Assembly (NCBI RefSeq): GCF_001514195.1
Contig: NZ_KQ948736.1
Location: forward strand, 687,328-751,327
DNA from: Streptomyces griseorubiginosus
GTDB lineage: Bacteria; Actinomycetota; Actinomycetes; Streptomycetales; Streptomycetaceae
Reading direction: 5' to 3'
DNA length: 64,000 bases
Shown here one piece after another: positions 62,587 through 64,000 of this stretch. A program made the translations under genes and the position numbers. Every line of letters begins with the position of its first letter. Positions within the stretch are counted from its first letter, which is position 1. The notes under the pieces were generated by a model, which had not been told where the DNA came from, did not search any database, and was given only the letters and a program-made list of their open reading frames with translations.

Positions 62587-62698
62587 GCCTGCCGCCTGCC
62601 GCTTGCCGCTTGCCGCTTGCCGCTTGCCGCTTGCCGGCTGCCGCCTGCCGCCTGCCGCCTGCCGCCTGCCGCCTGCCGCCTGCCGCCTGCCGCCTGCC
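62587..62698. repeat. Sixteen 7-bp tandem repeats
   Basis: GCCTGCC x2 (62587-62600), GCTTGCC x5 (62601-62635), GGCTGCC (62636-62642) and GCCTGCC x8 (62643-62698). It lies between the dehydrogenase gene and the convergent P450 gene. Because seven is not a multiple of three, all frames stay open and read as low-complexity chains; no gene is implied. Confidence 0.95.
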
Positions 62699-62735
62699 GC
62701 CGTGCCTACCACCACCTGTCACCTGTCACCGTGGC

Positions 62736-63923
62736 TTACCACCGCACCGGCAGGCTCCGCACCCCCCGGATCAGCATTCCCGGCAGCCACTCCCCCGGCG
62801 GCCCGTCCGACGCGAGTGCCGGTGCGCGGTCCAGCAGGGTCCGCAGCGCCGTGCGGGCTTCCAGGCGGGCCAGTGGTGCGCCCAGGCAGTAGTGGAGGCC
62901 GTGGCCGAAGGCGAGGTGGCCGCGGGTGTCGCGGTGGATGTCGAAGTCGTGCGGGGCCGGGTAGCGCGCGTCGTCGCGGTCGGCCGCGCCGAGGCAGATC
63001 ATCACCGGGTCGCCCTCGTCCACGGCCCGTCCCGCTATCTCCAGGGGCTCGGCGGCGTACCGGAAGGTCGCGTTCTCCACCGGGCCCTCGTAGCGCAGCG
63101 CTTCCTCGACGGCGGCGTCGACGAGGCTCATGTCGGCGCGCAGAGCGGCGAGTTGGTCCGGGTGGGTGAGCAGGGCGTGCACGGCGTTGGTGATGAGGTT
63201 GACGGTGGTCTCGTGGCCCGCGATCAGCAACAGGAAGGCCATGCCGCGCAGTTCTGACGGGGAGAGCCGGTCGCCGTCCTCGGCGGTGGTGCGGACGAGG
63301 TCCCCCAGCAGGTCGTCGCTCGGGCCCGCGCACCGCTTGTCCTCGATGAGTTCGGTCAGGTACGCGGCGAGGCGCACGACGGCGTCGTACGAACTCTCGG
63401 GGCTGGCCGGTGCCACAACCTCCGTGGAGAGTTTGCGGAACTCCGTGCGGTCCATCTCGGGCACGCCGAGGAGTTCGCAGATCACGGTGATCGGCAGCGG
63501 GTAGGCGAAGGAGGTCACCAGGTCGGCGCGGCCGTACGGCAGCATCGCGTCGAGGAGTTCGTCGGTGATCTCCTGGATCCTGGGGCGCAGGGTCTCCACA
63601 CGGCGCGGGGTGAAGGCGCGGGAGACGAGGGCGCGCAGCCGGGTGTGCTCCGGCGGGTCGCTGCCCAGCAGATGGCGGCCGATCAGCCCGTCCTCCTGGA
63701 AGAGCACACCGATGCGGCGGCCGTCCTTGGCCAGCCGGGGATCGGCTAGCGCGGCGCGCGCCTCCTCGTGCCCGACGACCAGCCACGTGGAGTAGCCGGG
63801 GTCCGAACCCGGTGGTCGCACCCGGTGGACGGGTCCCTGGGCGCGTAACTCGGCGTAGACGGGGTGCGGATCGACGCGGAACGCGTCGCCGTACTTCCCG
63901 AGGTCGATCACTGGATCGGTCAT
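62736..63923 (-). CDS. Cytochrome P450
   Basis: 395 residues, typical of soluble bacterial class I P450s. Motifs: AGHETT oxygen-binding I-helix (about 240), EEALR K-helix (ExxR), and the heme loop FGHGLHYCLGAPLARLEAR with the Cys ligand. The early LLGSDPPEHTRLRALVSRAF is the usual C-helix. It resembles the CYP107/CYP105-type macrolide or terpenoid hydroxylases; no ferredoxin gene is adjacent. ATG 63923 is used. The heptamer array lies just beyond its stop, and an unrelated minus-strand gene probably ends upstream at 63964. Confidence 0.95.
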   Translation of the reverse strand: MTDPVIDLGKYGDAFRVDPHPVYAELRAQGPVHRVRPPGSDPGYSTWLVVGHEEARAALADPRLAKDGRRIGVLFQEDGLIGRHLLGSDPPEHTRLRALVSRAFTPRRVETLRPRIQEITDELLDAMLPYGRADLVTSFAYPLPITVICELLGVPEMDRTEFRKLSTEVVAPASPESSYDAVVRLAAYLTELIEDKRCAGPSDDLLGDLVRTTAEDGDRLSPSELRGMAFLLLIAGHETTVNLITNAVHALLTHPDQLAALRADMSLVDAAVEEALRYEGPVENATFRYAAEPLEIAGRAVDEGDPVMICLGAADRDDARYPAPHDFDIHRDTRGHLAFGHGLHYCLGAPLARLEARTALRTLLDRAPALASDGPPGEWLPGMLIRGVRSLPVRW

Positions 63924-63963
63924 GAGGCTCCCCCTTCACACCGTCAACGCCCGGCGGCCTCGT

Positions 63964-64000
63964 CTAGTGCCCGTCCGGCTCGGGTTCCGCGGATTGCTCC
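63964..64000 (-). CDS. Possible 3' end of a minus-strand gene, cut by the window edge
   Basis: Reading the minus strand from the edge, a frame with GC-rich third positions ends EQSAEPEPDGH at TAG 63966-63964, 40 bases before the P450 start. Only about 11 codons are visible. An acidic, Pro-rich tail like this is common at protein C-termini, but a chance frame is possible. Confidence 0.3.
   Translation of the reverse strand, partial: EQSAEPEPDGH

Noticed and set aside
62587..62698. CRISPR-like array
   Set aside because: The units are 7-bp head-to-tail repeats without spacers and there are no cas genes; it is a minisatellite.

Overview
The window is a piece of a Streptomyces-type actinomycete chromosome. 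Evidence: very high GC with a strong G/C third-position preference, many GTG starts, four-base GTGA/ATGA overlaps between neighbouring genes, apparently leaderless promoters, Tat/Sec-exported enzymes, and typical families (PucR regulator, LamG-bearing LacZ, SWIM/SNF2 pair, Gfo/Idh/MocA and ROK sugar genes). I see no rRNA, tRNA, CRISPR array, insertion sequence or prophage. Both ends cut into genes.

Layout. 1-1400: end of an ADP-ribosylglycohydrolase and a NUDIX hydrolase. 1401-6370: a block that by eye is less GC-biased and looks accessory. It holds an ECF-like sigma factor translationally coupled to a degenerate phosphoglycosyl transferase, a 70-residue membrane protein, a Sir2 deacylase, and a two-gene operon of an FHA/two-helix membrane protein and a small protein, both carrying an INNV(G/A)G motif. 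6369-8381: Ada-AlkA/Ogt alkylation repair operon. 8461-10919: divergent P1B-type metal ATPase and ArsR repressor over a palindromic operator. 11006-18970: secreted beta-galactosidase, small secreted protein, macro-domain protein, FAD oxidoreductase, inositol-monophosphatase-like phosphatase. 19151-27302: gamma-glutamyltransferase-like enzyme, secreted phospholipase D-like protein, methyltransferase, two-component pair, AhpD-like protein and exported protein. 27339-36341: nine-kb cluster, all on the minus strand, for reductive pyrimidine/hydantoin breakdown (NCS1 permease, LLM oxidoreductase, dihydropyrimidinase, two ureidopropionase paralogues, PucR regulator, class III aminotransferase). 36522-42746: repeat-rich hypothetical protein, divergent XRE regulator/methionine aminopeptidase, ClpC-like chaperone. 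42792-53463: secreted gamma-glutamyltransferase, membrane-anchored unknown, secreted CocE-like hydrolase, lone GluA-type ABC ATPase, small unknown, secreted GDSL esterase, exonuclease III, MBL-fold hydrolase and PcaL-like fusion. 53588-62522: SWIM protein and SNF2 helicase (overlapping), membrane protein and ROK kinase (overlapping), GntR regulator divergent from a Gfo/Idh/MocA dehydrogenase. 62736-64000: cytochrome P450 and the end of another gene.

How genes work together. The clearest units are ada-alkA/ogt; metal ATPase/ArsR; the pyrimidine-type catabolic cluster, where ring opening, carbamoyl removal and beta-alanine transamination would follow one another; the histidine kinase/response regulator; SNF2/SWIM; and the ROK/GntR/dehydrogenase sugar locus.

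The most novel-looking items are the FHA/INNVGG pair (a candidate amyloid-motif signalling pair), the sigma factor coupled to a PGT-fold protein that lacks its catalytic Glu and contains a perfect 18-bp inverted repeat, the PcaL-like fusion lacking the nucleophile serine, the orphan GluA gene, and the many in-frame minisatellites. All family names rest on motif and sequence recognition by eye; no search was run.
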